This document shows, in pieces, positions 35,404-43,736 of a stretch of DNA of 64,000 nt. The notes under the pieces were generated by a model. It was not told the DNA's origin and searched no databases. It worked only from the letters and a program-made list of their open reading frames with translations. This DNA comes from Streptomyces naganishii JCM 4654 (GTDB taxonomy: Bacteria; Actinomycetota; Actinomycetes; Streptomycetales; Streptomycetaceae). The position numbers and the translations under genes were made by a program. Numbering within the stretch: the stretch's first letter is position 1; the number at the start of each line of letters is the position of its first letter. The stretch covers positions 124,001-188,000 of the forward strand of contig NZ_BMVF01000012.1 in the NCBI RefSeq assembly GCF_014650575.1, written 5' to 3'.

Positions 35404-36554
35404 GACGCCCAGCCCCTCACCGCCTCGGCGGCCACCGCGCGGAACTGCCGGACCGTGCGGTGCCAGCGGTAGCGGGCGGCACGGTCGCGGGCCGCCTTGC
35501 CCATCAGCTCCCGGCGGTGCTCCGACAGGGCGAGGGCGCACCAGGCGGCCGCGAAGGAGGACTCGCCGCGGGCCAGCAGGCCCGTCTCGCCGTCCGCCAC
35601 CGAGTCCCGCAGTCCGGGCACGTCGAAGGCGACCGCCGGGGTGCCGCGGGCCGCCGCCTCGGTCACCACCAGGCCCCAGCCCTCGACGGCGGAGGGGTGC
35701 AGCAGCAGCCAGGCCGCGCACAGCAGCCGGTGCTTCTCGGCCTCGCCGACACGGCCGGTGAACCGCACCGCGGGTCCGGCCAGCTCCTCCAGCCGACCGC
35801 GCTCGGGGCCGTCGCCGACGATCAGCAGCCGGCCGCCGGTGACCGGCCGCACCCGCTCCCACAGCCGGAGCAGCAGGTCGATCCGCTTGTACTCCACCAG
35901 CCGGCCCACCGCCACGAACAGCGGCTCGGGCGAGCGCCCGGTGTGCGGGCCCGGTTCCGCCACGCCGTTGTGCACGACCCGGATGCGGTCGCGCTCGACG
36001 CCGAGGGCGCGCAGCGCGCGGGCGGTGGACGGGGAGACGGCGACCAGCAGGCCGCGGGCCTGCGCGCCGGTCAGCGCCCAGTGCTCGAGTCTTCGGCCGA
36101 CCCGGGCCGCCGGGGCCAGCGGGCCGCCGCCGAACCGCATCCTCCAGATGTCGGTGTGCACGTGGTTGACCAGGCACAGCGTGGGTCCGCGGTGCCACAG
36201 CGGCGCGAGGTACGGCACCCCGTCGCACACCTCGACCAGCAGGTCGGTCTCGCCGACCTGGCGGGCGAAGGCGGAGCGGGCGCGCAGGTAGTGGCCGTAG
36301 GCGCCGCCCGCGGAGACGACCCGGTAGTCGCGGCAGGAGGCGGGCCCTCCGCACAGCAGGGTGACCTGGTGGCCGAGCCGGGTCAGCCCGTCGGCGAGCC
36401 GGTCGACCAGCAACTCGGAACCGCCGGCGGCCGGATTGCCGAGGTCCCGGTGGGCGAGGAAGACGATCCGGCGCGGCTGTGGGGGGAGCGCCGGGGGGTG
36501 CTGCACGCCCCTGGGGAGCGAGGCGGGCAGCGAGAAGGGCACGTGCTGGGGCAT
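35400..36554 (-). CDS. Glycosyltransferase family 4 protein
   Basis: This 384-residue GT-B fold glycosyltransferase has an N-terminal acceptor domain beginning RRIVFLAHRDLGNPAAGGSELLVDRLADGL. The donor domain has FVAVGRLVEYKRIDLLLRLW, LLIVGDGPERGRLEEL and the nucleotide-sugar motif HPSAVEGWGLVVTEAAARGTPAVAF (the E-x7-E motif). It acts on the inner face of the membrane using a nucleotide-sugar. It is the first gene of the run of overlapping genes; its start ATG 36554 lies 168 bases from the DUF3068 stop, so it may have its own promoter or share the strong one upstream of DUF3068. From memory, Rv0225 of M. tuberculosis is a similar GT4 in a similar neighbourhood. Confidence 0.87.
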   Translation of the reverse strand: MPQHVPFSLPASLPRGVQHPPALPPQPRRIVFLAHRDLGNPAAGGSELLVDRLADGLTRLGHQVTLLCGGPASCRDYRVVSAGGAYGHYLRARSAFARQVGETDLLVEVCDGVPYLAPLWHRGPTLCLVNHVHTDIWRMRFGGGPLAPAARVGRRLEHWALTGAQARGLLVAVSPSTARALRALGVERDRIRVVHNGVAEPGPHTGRSPEPLFVAVGRLVEYKRIDLLLRLWERVRPVTGGRLLIVGDGPERGRLEELAGPAVRFTGRVGEAEKHRLLCAAWLLLHPSAVEGWGLVVTEAAARGTPAVAFDVPGLRDSVADGETGLLARGESSFAAAWCALALSEHRRELMGKAARDRAARYRWHRTVRQFRAVAAEAVRGWAS

Positions 36555-36721
36555 GCGAGCTCCAACTCGTCTCGGGGTGCGGAACTCAGCGGGGGGCGTG
36601 GGACGTCGGGGAGGGGGAGTGGGGTGGGGTCCTCGGGTGGGGTGGACAGTTTTCGCCCAGCCGTCCGTGACGGCTACTCACCGGGGTGACAATTTCGGCG
36701 GTTGTTCGAGCTGACGTATCG

Positions 36722-37699
36722 TCACATCGTGAGGGTGGACGGGGACTTACCGGACCTTCCCGGGCCTTTACGCCCACGCAGCGCCAGGACGCCCCCCGCG
36801 ACCGCCAGGACGAATCCGGCCACTGCGGACGTGATGGGCAACGTCAGCCCCACCAGGCGCAGCCGCCCGCTGTCGGTCTTCGCCTCCCGCACCTGCTCGC
36901 GCTGGGTGGCGGGCGTGAAGGCGAGGCTGTCCGAGTCCAGCAGCACCACCGCGTCCCGCTCCCCGCCCGGGGCGCGCAGGGTGCGGCGCGGACCCACCTG
37001 GGCGTAGATCACCCGGCCGGTGCGCTGGTCGGCGACCAGTTCGATGCCGTGGTTGGAGTACCACTCCTCGGCCTGCACCTGCGGCCGCCCCGGCTCGCCC
37101 ACGATGCTCCCGGGCACCAGGCGGGTGCCGATCCGGGTCGGGGCGACCGTGCCGGTGAAGAGGTAACCGCTGTAGCCCTGCACCTTCCTGGTGCCGGCGT
37201 AGCGCAGGACCACCGTCGAGCGCAGGGAGTCGTCCCACCACTGGTAGGAGCGTTTGCGCAGGCCGAAGGGGAACTTCAGATAGGCGTCGCCCTCGAAGTA
37301 CGGGTTCTCGTGGCAGCAGTGCACGGGCTTGTTCGTCGTGCGGTCGGTCACCCAGCGGCCGGTGAAGAACTCCAGCGCGTCGTGCGGATCGGCCGCCGGG
37401 AGCGTGCCGTCGGAGTCGACCGACGTGGTCACGTCCCACACGGCGTCCCCGCTGCGCTCGCTGTCCTCGACGTCACCGCGCACCCGCTGGGTGACGGTGA
37501 TGCGCCGGTCGCGCACGGTCCGTACGGCGGTGGTGTCGAAGTAGCTGCCCGTGCCGGTGTAGACGGCGGTCGTGTCGATGGCGATGGGGTTCACCGCGGC
37601 CCGCGGGGTCACGTACCAGGCCAGCATCGGGGCCAGGACCAGGAGGAACGATCCGAGGCCCAGGAGGATCAGGGACGAAGGTGAGGCGGTACGGCGCAT
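36722..37699 (-). CDS. DUF3068 (PorA-family) membrane-anchored protein
   Basis: This 325-residue protein has one helix at each end (residues 10-32 LILLGLGSFLLVLAPMLAW and about 285-312) and a large extracytoplasmic beta-rich domain between them. It contains a Cys-Cys pair (VHCCHENPYF) and ends in a Lys/Arg-rich cytoplasmic tail. This layout matches DUF3068. Members are labelled porin PorA by databases, but they are not porins; the mycobacterial member PgfA (Rv0227c, from memory) is periplasmic, binds lipid and is needed for polar growth. Start ATG 37699 has GGAG about 8 bases upstream and is served by a near-consensus promoter. It precedes the GT4-AftD cluster on the same strand. Confidence 0.85.
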   Translation of the reverse strand: MRRTASPSSLILLGLGSFLLVLAPMLAWYVTPRAAVNPIAIDTTAVYTGTGSYFDTTAVRTVRDRRITVTQRVRGDVEDSERSGDAVWDVTTSVDSDGTLPAADPHDALEFFTGRWVTDRTTNKPVHCCHENPYFEGDAYLKFPFGLRKRSYQWWDDSLRSTVVLRYAGTRKVQGYSGYLFTGTVAPTRIGTRLVPGSIVGEPGRPQVQAEEWYSNHGIELVADQRTGRVIYAQVGPRRTLRAPGGERDAVVLLDSDSLAFTPATQREQVREAKTDSGRLRLVGLTLPITSAVAGFVLAVAGGVLALRGRKGPGRSGKSPSTLTM

Positions 37700-37745
37700 C
37701 CGGCGCTCCAGAAGCCGAGAGGGAAAGTGCGCGTATGGGCCGGGA

Positions 37746-37774
37746 ACCGTAAGCGCCTCTTGACGGAGTGTCAA
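37746..37774 (-). promoter_or_regulatory. Near-consensus housekeeping promoter for DUF3068 and probably the glycan cluster
   Basis: On the minus strand TTGACA (37774-37769) is followed by a 17-base spacer and TACGGT (37751-37746). The expected transcript start is near 37739, giving a leader of about 40 bases to ATG 37699. The -35 lies inside a TTGAC-N5-GTCAA palindrome (37760-37774), which may be an operator. Confidence 0.75.
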
Positions 37775-37889
37775 TGTCCTGCCGACACTGAACCGACCGA
37801 CAGCAGGGGTGGGACACACCGGGGTGGGGCGACCGCCGGACCGGAAAGGCCTGGGACCGGCTCTTCCGGACAGAGAGGCTGACCCTGCG

Positions 37890-38039
37890 ATGTCCAGACT
37901 GCTCGCCGCCGTACTCGCCGTCGCGGCCGGCGCCGCGCTCGCCGTGGCCGCCGCCCTCGGCGCCGTCGCGCTGCTCGACGCCCGCCCCGACCAGCCGAAC
38001 ACCCCGCTGATCACCTACGAGCAGGCCGACGGGAGCTGA
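37890..38039 (+). CDS. Tiny single-helix membrane protein (DUF2613-like)
   Basis: This 49-residue protein starts at ATG 37890 with GAGAGG upstream. Residues 3-32 are an Ala/Val/Leu-rich helix, then a short polar tail (ARPDQPNTPLITYEQADGS). Size and layout resemble DUF2613 proteins of actinobacteria, though the match is only by shape. Its stop is 3 bases before the regulator start, so the two are co-translated. It may act as a membrane partner of the regulator. Confidence 0.65.
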   Translation: MSRLLAAVLAVAAGAALAVAAALGAVALLDARPDQPNTPLITYEQADGS

Positions 38040-38042
38040 CCG

Positions 38043-39290
38043 GTGGCCGCTCCCCGCCCGGCCCCCGCACCCGCCCGCCGGTCCGCCTGGCACGACGTGC
38101 CCCGCCTCCAGGTGCGGCGGTTCGCGGCGATCGCCATGGCCGAGGCGCCCGCGCTCGCCGAGGAGATCCTGCGCGAGATCCGCCGCGAGCACCCGCACCT
38201 GCCGGTGGTCCTGGACGAGAGCGGCGAGCCGATGGCGCTGGTCGGCATCCGCCGCGCCATCGAGGTGTTCGTCCAGCACCTGGAGCACTCCGAGGGACGC
38301 CCCACCGTTCCGCCGGGCGTCTTCCACGACTTCGGCCGCGGCGAGGGCCTGCAGGGCCGCAGCCTCGACTCGCTCCAGGCGATCTACCGGCTGGGCGTGC
38401 GCCTGGCCTGGCGGCGCTTCGCCGACATCGGCCAGCGGGTGCGCATCCCGCCGCCCGCCATGTACGAACTGGTCGACGCCGGTTACGAGTACCTCGACGG
38501 CCTCGTCGACCAGTCCGTGCGCGGATACGCCGAGGCGGCCGCCCGGCAGGCCGGGGAACGGCTGCGGCTCCAGCGCCGGCTGATGGAGCTGCTGTTCGCC
38601 GAACGGCAGCGCGGCGACGCCGCCGACGCCCTCGCCGAGCGCGCCGCGCGGATCGGCTGGCCGCTGCCCGGCCGGGTCGCGGTCGGCGTGCTGCTGCGCC
38701 CGGCCCGTGAGTCGGTCGCGCCCGCCGTGGGCCAGGGGGTGCTGCTGGACCTGGAGTACGAGCAGCCCCGCATGGTCGTGCCCGACCCGGACGCCGCCGG
38801 CCGTTCCGAACTGCTGCACCGGGCCCTGACCGGCTGGTCCGGCGCCATCGGGCCGCCGGTCGCGCTCACCGACGCGGTCAAGTCGCTGCGCTGGGCGCGC
38901 ACCGCCGTGGGGCTCATGGAGCGGGGGCTGCTGCCCGCCGGGGAGGTGCTGTACTGCACCGAGCACACCCAGGCGCTGGTGCTGCTCCAGCCCGAGGAGC
39001 TGATCGACGACCTGGCGCGGCGCTGCCTGGCCCCGCTCTCGCACTGCGGGCCCACCCACGGACGGCGGCTCGCCCAGACGCTGCTCGCCTGGCTGGAGAC
39101 ACGCGGCGGGGCCCCGGAGGTGGCCGCCAGGCTGGGCGTCCATCCGCAGACGGTGCGCTACCGGCTGCGGCAGATACGGCAGCTGTGGGGCGACGAGATC
39201 GACGACCCCGACCGCCGCTTCGAACTCGAACTGGTCCTGCGGGCCCAGCGTCTGCGCGGCGCCCTCGGCGACACGGCACCGCACCGGTGA
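38043..39290 (+). CDS. PucR/CdaR-type helix-turn-helix transcriptional regulator
   Basis: This 415-residue regulator has an N-terminal all-helical sensory region (about residues 20-190), a degenerate GGDEF-like CdaR middle region and a C-terminal PucR HTH. The HTH reads LLAWLETRGGAPEVAARLGVHPQTVRYRLRQIRQLWG. The HTH_30 class controls purine, sugar-acid or lipid metabolism genes elsewhere. GTG 38043 has GGGAG about 8 bases upstream. The effector is unknown; the partner gene encodes a tiny membrane protein, and the divergent gene is DUF3068, whose promoter is a plausible target. Confidence 0.83.
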   Translation: MAAPRPAPAPARRSAWHDVPRLQVRRFAAIAMAEAPALAEEILREIRREHPHLPVVLDESGEPMALVGIRRAIEVFVQHLEHSEGRPTVPPGVFHDFGRGEGLQGRSLDSLQAIYRLGVRLAWRRFADIGQRVRIPPPAMYELVDAGYEYLDGLVDQSVRGYAEAAARQAGERLRLQRRLMELLFAERQRGDAADALAERAARIGWPLPGRVAVGVLLRPARESVAPAVGQGVLLDLEYEQPRMVVPDPDAAGRSELLHRALTGWSGAIGPPVALTDAVKSLRWARTAVGLMERGLLPAGEVLYCTEHTQALVLLQPEELIDDLARRCLAPLSHCGPTHGRRLAQTLLAWLETRGGAPEVAARLGVHPQTVRYRLRQIRQLWGDEIDDPDRRFELELVLRAQRLRGALGDTAPHR

Positions 39291-39381
39291 CCGCCCACGG
39301 GTGCGGCCGGTGCCGCGCCCCGGTGCGGGCGTTGCCTGGGGGAAGGCGGGTGGCTAACCTGTGTTCGCCATGCCGATCGCC

Positions 39382-39397
39382 TGTTGATATCTCGAAC
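39382..39397 (+). promoter_or_regulatory. Putative IclR autoregulatory site
   Basis: TGTTGA-TATC-TCGAAC matches the right half of the perfect palindrome GTTCGA-N4-TCGAAC found at 58624-58639, with a weak left half (3 of 6). It lies 30 bases before the IclR start codon; TAGATT just downstream may be its -10. Confidence 0.4.
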
Positions 39398-39427
39398 ATA
39401 GGCCTAGATTCAGGGAGGGGGCCGGTC

Positions 39428-40201
39428 GTGGGACGCCTCGTACCTGCCGTGACCCGGGCTCTCGACATACTCGAGCTCTTCCTCGACGGGGACGGGACGC
39501 TCTCCGCCCCCGACATCGTGCGCAGGCTCCAGCTCCCGCGCACCACCGTGCACGAGCTGGTCACCACGCTCTGCGCGCGCCAGTACATCGTGCCCGTCAC
39601 CGGGCAGCCCGGACGCTACCGGCTCGGCGTGCGCCCGTACCAGCTCGGCAGCCGCTACGCCGAGCAGCTCGACCTCGCCGCCGAGGGCCAGCAGGTCGCC
39701 CGGTCCGTCGCCGAGACCTGCGACGAGACCGTGCACGTGGCGATCCTGGAGGACACCGACGTCATCTACATCGCCAAGGTCGACTCCACCCACGCGGTGC
39801 GCATGGTCTCCGCGGCCGGCCGCCGGCTCCCGGCGCACTGCACCTCGGTCGGCAAGATGCTGCTCGCCTCGCTGCCCGAGCAGGAGCTCGCCGCGCGCGT
39901 CCCGGACGACGCCGAGCTGGCCGCGATGACGCCCAACAGCATCACCGACCCGGCCGCCCTGCGCGAGGCCCTGAGCGGGATCCGGCAGCGGGGCATCGCC
40001 GTGGAGAGCCGCGAGTCCAACCCGGACGTCTCCTGCGTGGCCGCGCCGGTGCGCGACCGCACCGGGCAGGTGGTCGCCGCGCTGTCCATCTCCGTGCCGA
40101 TGATCCGCTGGAGCGAGGAGCGCCGCGCCGAGCTGGAGCAGCTCGCCGCGAAGGGCGCCGCCGAGCTGTCCGAGCGCCTCGGCCACCGGGGCGCGGCATG
40201 A
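39428..40201 (+). CDS. IclR family transcriptional regulator
   Basis: This 257-residue regulator has the N-terminal winged helix (ALDILELFLDGDGTLSAPDIVRRLQLPRTTVHELVTTL) and the C-terminal IclR effector domain. The effector domain includes VHVAILEDTDVIYIAKVDS, the LPAHCTSVGKMLLA segment and SCVAAPVRDRTGQVVAALSIS. IclR proteins typically repress sugar-acid or aromatic catabolism and are relieved by a pathway intermediate. GTG 39428 follows GGGAGGGGG. The stop overlaps the SMP-30 lactonase start (ATGA), tying it to sugar-lactone metabolism. A motif in its promoter recurs, in better form, upstream of the sugar-acid genes at 58.6 and 61.0 kb. Confidence 0.9.
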   Translation: MGRLVPAVTRALDILELFLDGDGTLSAPDIVRRLQLPRTTVHELVTTLCARQYIVPVTGQPGRYRLGVRPYQLGSRYAEQLDLAAEGQQVARSVAETCDETVHVAILEDTDVIYIAKVDSTHAVRMVSAAGRRLPAHCTSVGKMLLASLPEQELAARVPDDAELAAMTPNSITDPAALREALSGIRQRGIAVESRESNPDVSCVAAPVRDRTGQVVAALSISVPMIRWSEERRAELEQLAAKGAAELSERLGHRGAA

Positions 40202-41052
40202 GGACGCCGTACGAGGTGGCCGTGGCCGCCCGGGCCGAGCTGGGCGAGGGACCGGTCTGGGACCCGGCGGCAGGCCGGCTTATCTGGATCGACATCCTCT
40301 CCTCGCGCGTGCACACCTACGACCCCTCCTCCGGCCGCCGCACGGTCCGCGCGACCGGACAGCACGTGGGCGCCGCCAGGCCCCGCGCGGGCGGCGGGCT
40401 GGTGCTCAACCTCCGTGACGGAGTGGGCCTGCTGGACCCCGGCGGCGCCTTCCGCTGGCTGCACCGCGACCCGGTGCCCGGCCGCCGCGCCAACGACGCC
40501 GCGGTCGCCCCCGACGGCTCGCTGTGGGCCGGCACCATGCGCTACGACGAGGCGCCCGGCGGCGGCACCCTCACCCGCCTGACCGGCGACGGCACGGCCG
40601 AGGTCGTCCTCGACGACGTGGCGGTCAGCAACGGCACCGGCTGGAGCCCGGACGGCCGCCTGATGTACTACGTCGACTCGCCGACCCGGCGCATCGACGT
40701 CTTCGACGTCGAGGGCGGCGGCGAACGGGTCGGCGGGCGCCGGGAGTTCGCGCGCGTGGAGGAGGGCGCCGGCTTCCCGGACGGCCTCACGGTCGACGCG
40801 GACGGCTGCGTGTGGGTGGCCCTGTGGGACGGCGGCGCCGTCCGCCGCTACACCCCCGACGGCAGGCTGGACCGCGTGGTCGCGCTCCCCGTCCCGCGCC
40901 CCACGGCGTGCGCCTTCGGCGGCCCCGGCCTCACCGACCTGTACGTCACCACGGCCCGCACCGGCCTCACCGCCCCCCACCCGATGGCGGGCTCCCTCCT
41001 GGTCCTCCCCGACACGGGCAAGGGCCTCGCCCAGCCCGCCTTCGCGGGCTGA
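40198..41052 (+). CDS. SMP-30/gluconolactonase family lactonase
   Basis: This 284-residue six-bladed propeller belongs to the SMP-30/LRE family, which opens aldonolactones with one divalent metal. The metal ligands are readable: Glu17 (RAELGEGPVWD), Asn145 (SNGTGWSPD) and Asp195 (GFPDGLTVD), plus Asn99 (RRANDAAVAPDG) near the substrate site. No signal peptide is present, so it is cytoplasmic. It is translationally coupled to the IclR regulator. It could hydrolyse the lactone made by the zinc dehydrogenase at 58774-59799 before the DgoD-like dehydratase acts. The exact sugar is unknown. Confidence 0.88.
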   Translation: MRTPYEVAVAARAELGEGPVWDPAAGRLIWIDILSSRVHTYDPSSGRRTVRATGQHVGAARPRAGGGLVLNLRDGVGLLDPGGAFRWLHRDPVPGRRANDAAVAPDGSLWAGTMRYDEAPGGGTLTRLTGDGTAEVVLDDVAVSNGTGWSPDGRLMYYVDSPTRRIDVFDVEGGGERVGGRREFARVEEGAGFPDGLTVDADGCVWVALWDGGAVRRYTPDGRLDRVVALPVPRPTACAFGGPGLTDLYVTTARTGLTAPHPMAGSLLVLPDTGKGLAQPAFAG

Positions 41053-41056
41053 CCCC

Positions 41057-42457
41057 CTAGGAGATGCCCGCCGCCTTGCGCTCCTCGGGCGTCAGCGGCG
41101 GGCCCGGCAGGGCCGGTCGCAGGGGGCCGGCCGCCGCGGCCAGGAGCATGCTCGGGGCCAGCAGGACGTGGGCGCCGCGCTCGAGGGAGGTCACGTCGGT
41201 GACGCGGCGGGCGACGCGGCCGTTGCCGGTGGCCGTGTGCATGATCCGGTCGACGTACGCGGACAGGAGCCGGTCCCGCAGCGTGGGGCCCTGTTCGGTG
41301 GCGCCCGGGTAGAACACGTCCTGCGCTATGGCCAGTTCCCACGCCGCCGCCACCGGCCGGGCCACCGCCCGCTGGACGCGGCGGGACAGCCCCGGCGTGC
41401 CCCAGCCGTGACGCCGCACCACCTCGCGCAGGGCGAGCGCGCTCTGGGCGGCGGCGGCGAGCCCGTGGCCGTAGACCGGGTTGAACGCGGCGAGCGCGTC
41501 GCCGAGGACCGCGAAGTTCCCGGGCCAGGCGGGCATCCGCTCGTAGAAGTGACGGCGGTTGACGGTGGTGCGGGTGAACGACACCCCGGACAGCGGCTCG
41601 GCGCGCTCCAGCAGCTCGCCGATCACCGGGTGGCGCAGCTCCTCGCGCGCGAAGCGCACGAAGTCCTCGTCGGCCGGGGAGGGTTCGCCGCCCCGGGTGC
41701 CGGACAGGGTGACGATCCACCGGCCGTCCTCGATGGGCAGCAGGAAGCCCGCCCGGCCGGGTCCGCCGCCGCGCGGGCCGGGCTGCACGTTGACGATCGG
41801 GAAGCAGTCCCGGGCCGCCTCGGGCGCGAGGTAGAGCCGGCTGGCGTACGCCAGGCCCGGGTCGACCTCGCGCCGCTCGGGCGCGGGCAGGCCGAGCTCC
41901 GTCAGCCAGCGGGACGCCGCCGAGCCCCGGCCGGTCGCGTCGACGACGAGACCGGCCTCGATCACGCGCTCCGCGCCGCCGGTCCGCACCCGGACCCCGG
42001 TGACCGCGGACGCGGTGCCGGTCAGGCCCAGGGCCTCGGTGCCGCCGAGCAGTTCGATCCGCTCGTCGGCGAGCACCCGCGCGCGGATCGTCGCGTCCAG
42101 CAGGTCCCGGCCGGCCAGGATCACGTGGTGGGACTCCGGCCAGCGCCGGAACCAGCCCTTCGCGGACATGGCGACGATGTCGGTCGTGACCGGCAGCCGG
42201 CGCGCCCCGGCCGCGCGCAGCGCCCCGGCCGCCCCGGGCAGCAGCTCCTCGACCGCCCGCATCCCGCCCGACCACAGCATGTGGGCGTGACGCGCCTGCG
42301 GCAGCCCCTTGCGCGGCTCGGGCCCGTCCGGCAGCTCGTCGCGGTCCACGACCACGACCCGGCCGGCGAAGGCGGCCAGCGCGCGGGCCGCGAGCATGCC
42401 GGTGTGGGATCCCCCCAGCACGACGGCGGTGGTGGCGGGGAAGGAACGTTCACTCAT
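41057..42457 (-). CDS. FAD-dependent monooxygenase/oxidoreductase
   Basis: This 466-residue flavoprotein has a Rossmann FAD motif AVVLGGSHTGMLAARAL (a GGSHTG variant of GxGxxG), an acidic strand end VVVVDRD, DATGRGSAASRWL and the late FAD motif VLGDALAAFNPVYGHGLAAAA. That layout matches group A-like monooxygenases and geranylgeranyl-reductase relatives. ATG 42457 overlaps the 7TM gene stop by 8 bases. It is the last gene of a coupled trio with an IrrE-type protease and a membrane protein. It converges with the lactonase gene across only 4 bases. The substrate is unknown. Confidence 0.83.
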   Translation of the reverse strand: MSERSFPATTAVVLGGSHTGMLAARALAAFAGRVVVVDRDELPDGPEPRKGLPQARHAHMLWSGGMRAVEELLPGAAGALRAAGARRLPVTTDIVAMSAKGWFRRWPESHHVILAGRDLLDATIRARVLADERIELLGGTEALGLTGTASAVTGVRVRTGGAERVIEAGLVVDATGRGSAASRWLTELGLPAPERREVDPGLAYASRLYLAPEAARDCFPIVNVQPGPRGGGPGRAGFLLPIEDGRWIVTLSGTRGGEPSPADEDFVRFAREELRHPVIGELLERAEPLSGVSFTRTTVNRRHFYERMPAWPGNFAVLGDALAAFNPVYGHGLAAAAQSALALREVVRRHGWGTPGLSRRVQRAVARPVAAAWELAIAQDVFYPGATEQGPTLRDRLLSAYVDRIMHTATGNGRVARRVTDVTSLERGAHVLLAPSMLLAAAAGPLRPALPGPPLTPEERKAAGIS

Positions 42458-43736
42458 GCGCGGGCACGCTTCCTGCCGGGGCGGCCGCACGGGCGCGTAC
42501 CGCCTCGATGACTTCGGGGTGACGCAGGGCCTGGGACACGTCCTGGATCTCGCGCAGCAGATAGGCGGTGTCCGGGCCGGAGGGGGCGGAGGCGCTCTCG
42601 GCCTCCGGGTGGCGCTGCCGCGCGTCGACGGCGTCCAGGAGGGCCACGGCGCCGGCCAGCGCCCTGGCCCGGCCGGGCTCGTGACCGAGCGCCACGGCCG
42701 CGTCGTAGGAGCGGGTGCGCAGGTCCTCGTCCATGTACCGGGACAGTTGGAGCAGCGCGTCGCGGATGAACGTCTCGCGGCGGATCAGGCGCAGGTCGGC
42801 GGTGGCGCGCGGCGCGAACGGTTCCCGGCCGCCGGTCACGGACCGCGTCAGCCGGTACAGCGGCCGCAGCCGCCAGTGGCCGACCCTGAGCCGCCAGCGC
42901 TCGTGCCCGTACTGGCCGACGTGCGGCACGATGAAGCCCACCGCGACCAGGGTGGCCGAGACGCAGGCCGCCGAGGGGGCCAGGTCGGTGCTCAGCCAGT
43001 CCAGGTCGTGCCCGGTCCACCGGGCCACCACGGCGGTGAGCTTGGAGGCGTCGAAGAACAGGTTGGTCGCGTAGCCCACGCCCAGCAGCCGCAGCCCCCA
43101 GCGCAGCCAGGCGTCCAGGCCGTCGGTGCGGATCCAGTTCCAGATCAGCCGGGCGGTGATCGAGCAGGCCACGGTGTGCGCGAGCAGGTAGAGCAGGATC
43201 TCCTCGCGCATGAACGGGGTGTTCGCGTAGTACGTGTCCAGGTCCCGCGGCCGCTCCACGGGGACGTCCGCGAGGGCGAAGAGCACCCAGAGCACGACGA
43301 CCACGCCCGCGTACACCGCCACCACCAGCCGGGTGGCGCGGCGGGTCTGGGCCGAGCGGTCGGCGAGGTCGTTGCGCCAGGCGATGATCAGCAGCAGCCA
43401 GGACGCGCACAGCGCGGTCAGCAGGGAGTACACCCAGGGCGCCGAGATGTTCGGCACTCCGGTGACCCGGTTGGTCCAGTGGATCGTCCCCGGCGCGGCG
43501 AAGACGAACACCGCGCAGCCGAACAGCAGCAGGCCGCCGACCGCGCGCAGCAGCGGGTCCCGCCACATCTTCAGGATGCTGGGCAGTTTGATCGCCAGCG
43601 CCGCGGCCAGCACCGCGGTCGGCAGCCAGAAGGACACGTACAGCCCGCTGAACGCGCGCGAGGTGGCCAGCGCGACCCGGGCCGGCGCCGCCGCCGGGCC
43701 GAGGAACTCGCCCACCGGCACCAGTGCCTGCGTCAC
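42450..43736 (-). CDS. MAB_1171c-type seven-helix membrane protein
   Basis: This 428-residue protein begins at GTG 43736, overlapping the protease gene by 4 bases. It has about seven helices between residues 30 and 265 (for example FWLPTAVLAAALAIKLPSI and AVYAGVVVVLWVLFAL), then a cytoplasmic helical domain of about 160 residues. The order and the IWNWIRTDG-type loops fit the family databases call MAB_1171c putative transporter; no transport has been shown to my knowledge, and a sensor role is equally possible. In actinomycetes such proteins recur next to IrrE-like proteases. Confidence 0.75.
   Translation of the reverse strand: MTQALVPVGEFLGPAAAPARVALATSRAFSGLYVSFWLPTAVLAAALAIKLPSILKMWRDPLLRAVGGLLLFGCAVFVFAAPGTIHWTNRVTGVPNISAPWVYSLLTALCASWLLLIIAWRNDLADRSAQTRRATRLVVAVYAGVVVVLWVLFALADVPVERPRDLDTYYANTPFMREEILLYLLAHTVACSITARLIWNWIRTDGLDAWLRWGLRLLGVGYATNLFFDASKLTAVVARWTGHDLDWLSTDLAPSAACVSATLVAVGFIVPHVGQYGHERWRLRVGHWRLRPLYRLTRSVTGGREPFAPRATADLRLIRRETFIRDALLQLSRYMDEDLRTRSYDAAVALGHEPGRARALAGAVALLDAVDARQRHPEAESASAPSGPDTAYLLREIQDVSQALRHPEVIEAVRARAAAPAGSVPAHE

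Noticed and set aside
36722-37699. True porin, as the PorA-family database name suggests
   Set aside because: The protein has two ordinary membrane helices and a soluble domain, not a beta-barrel or small helical porin.
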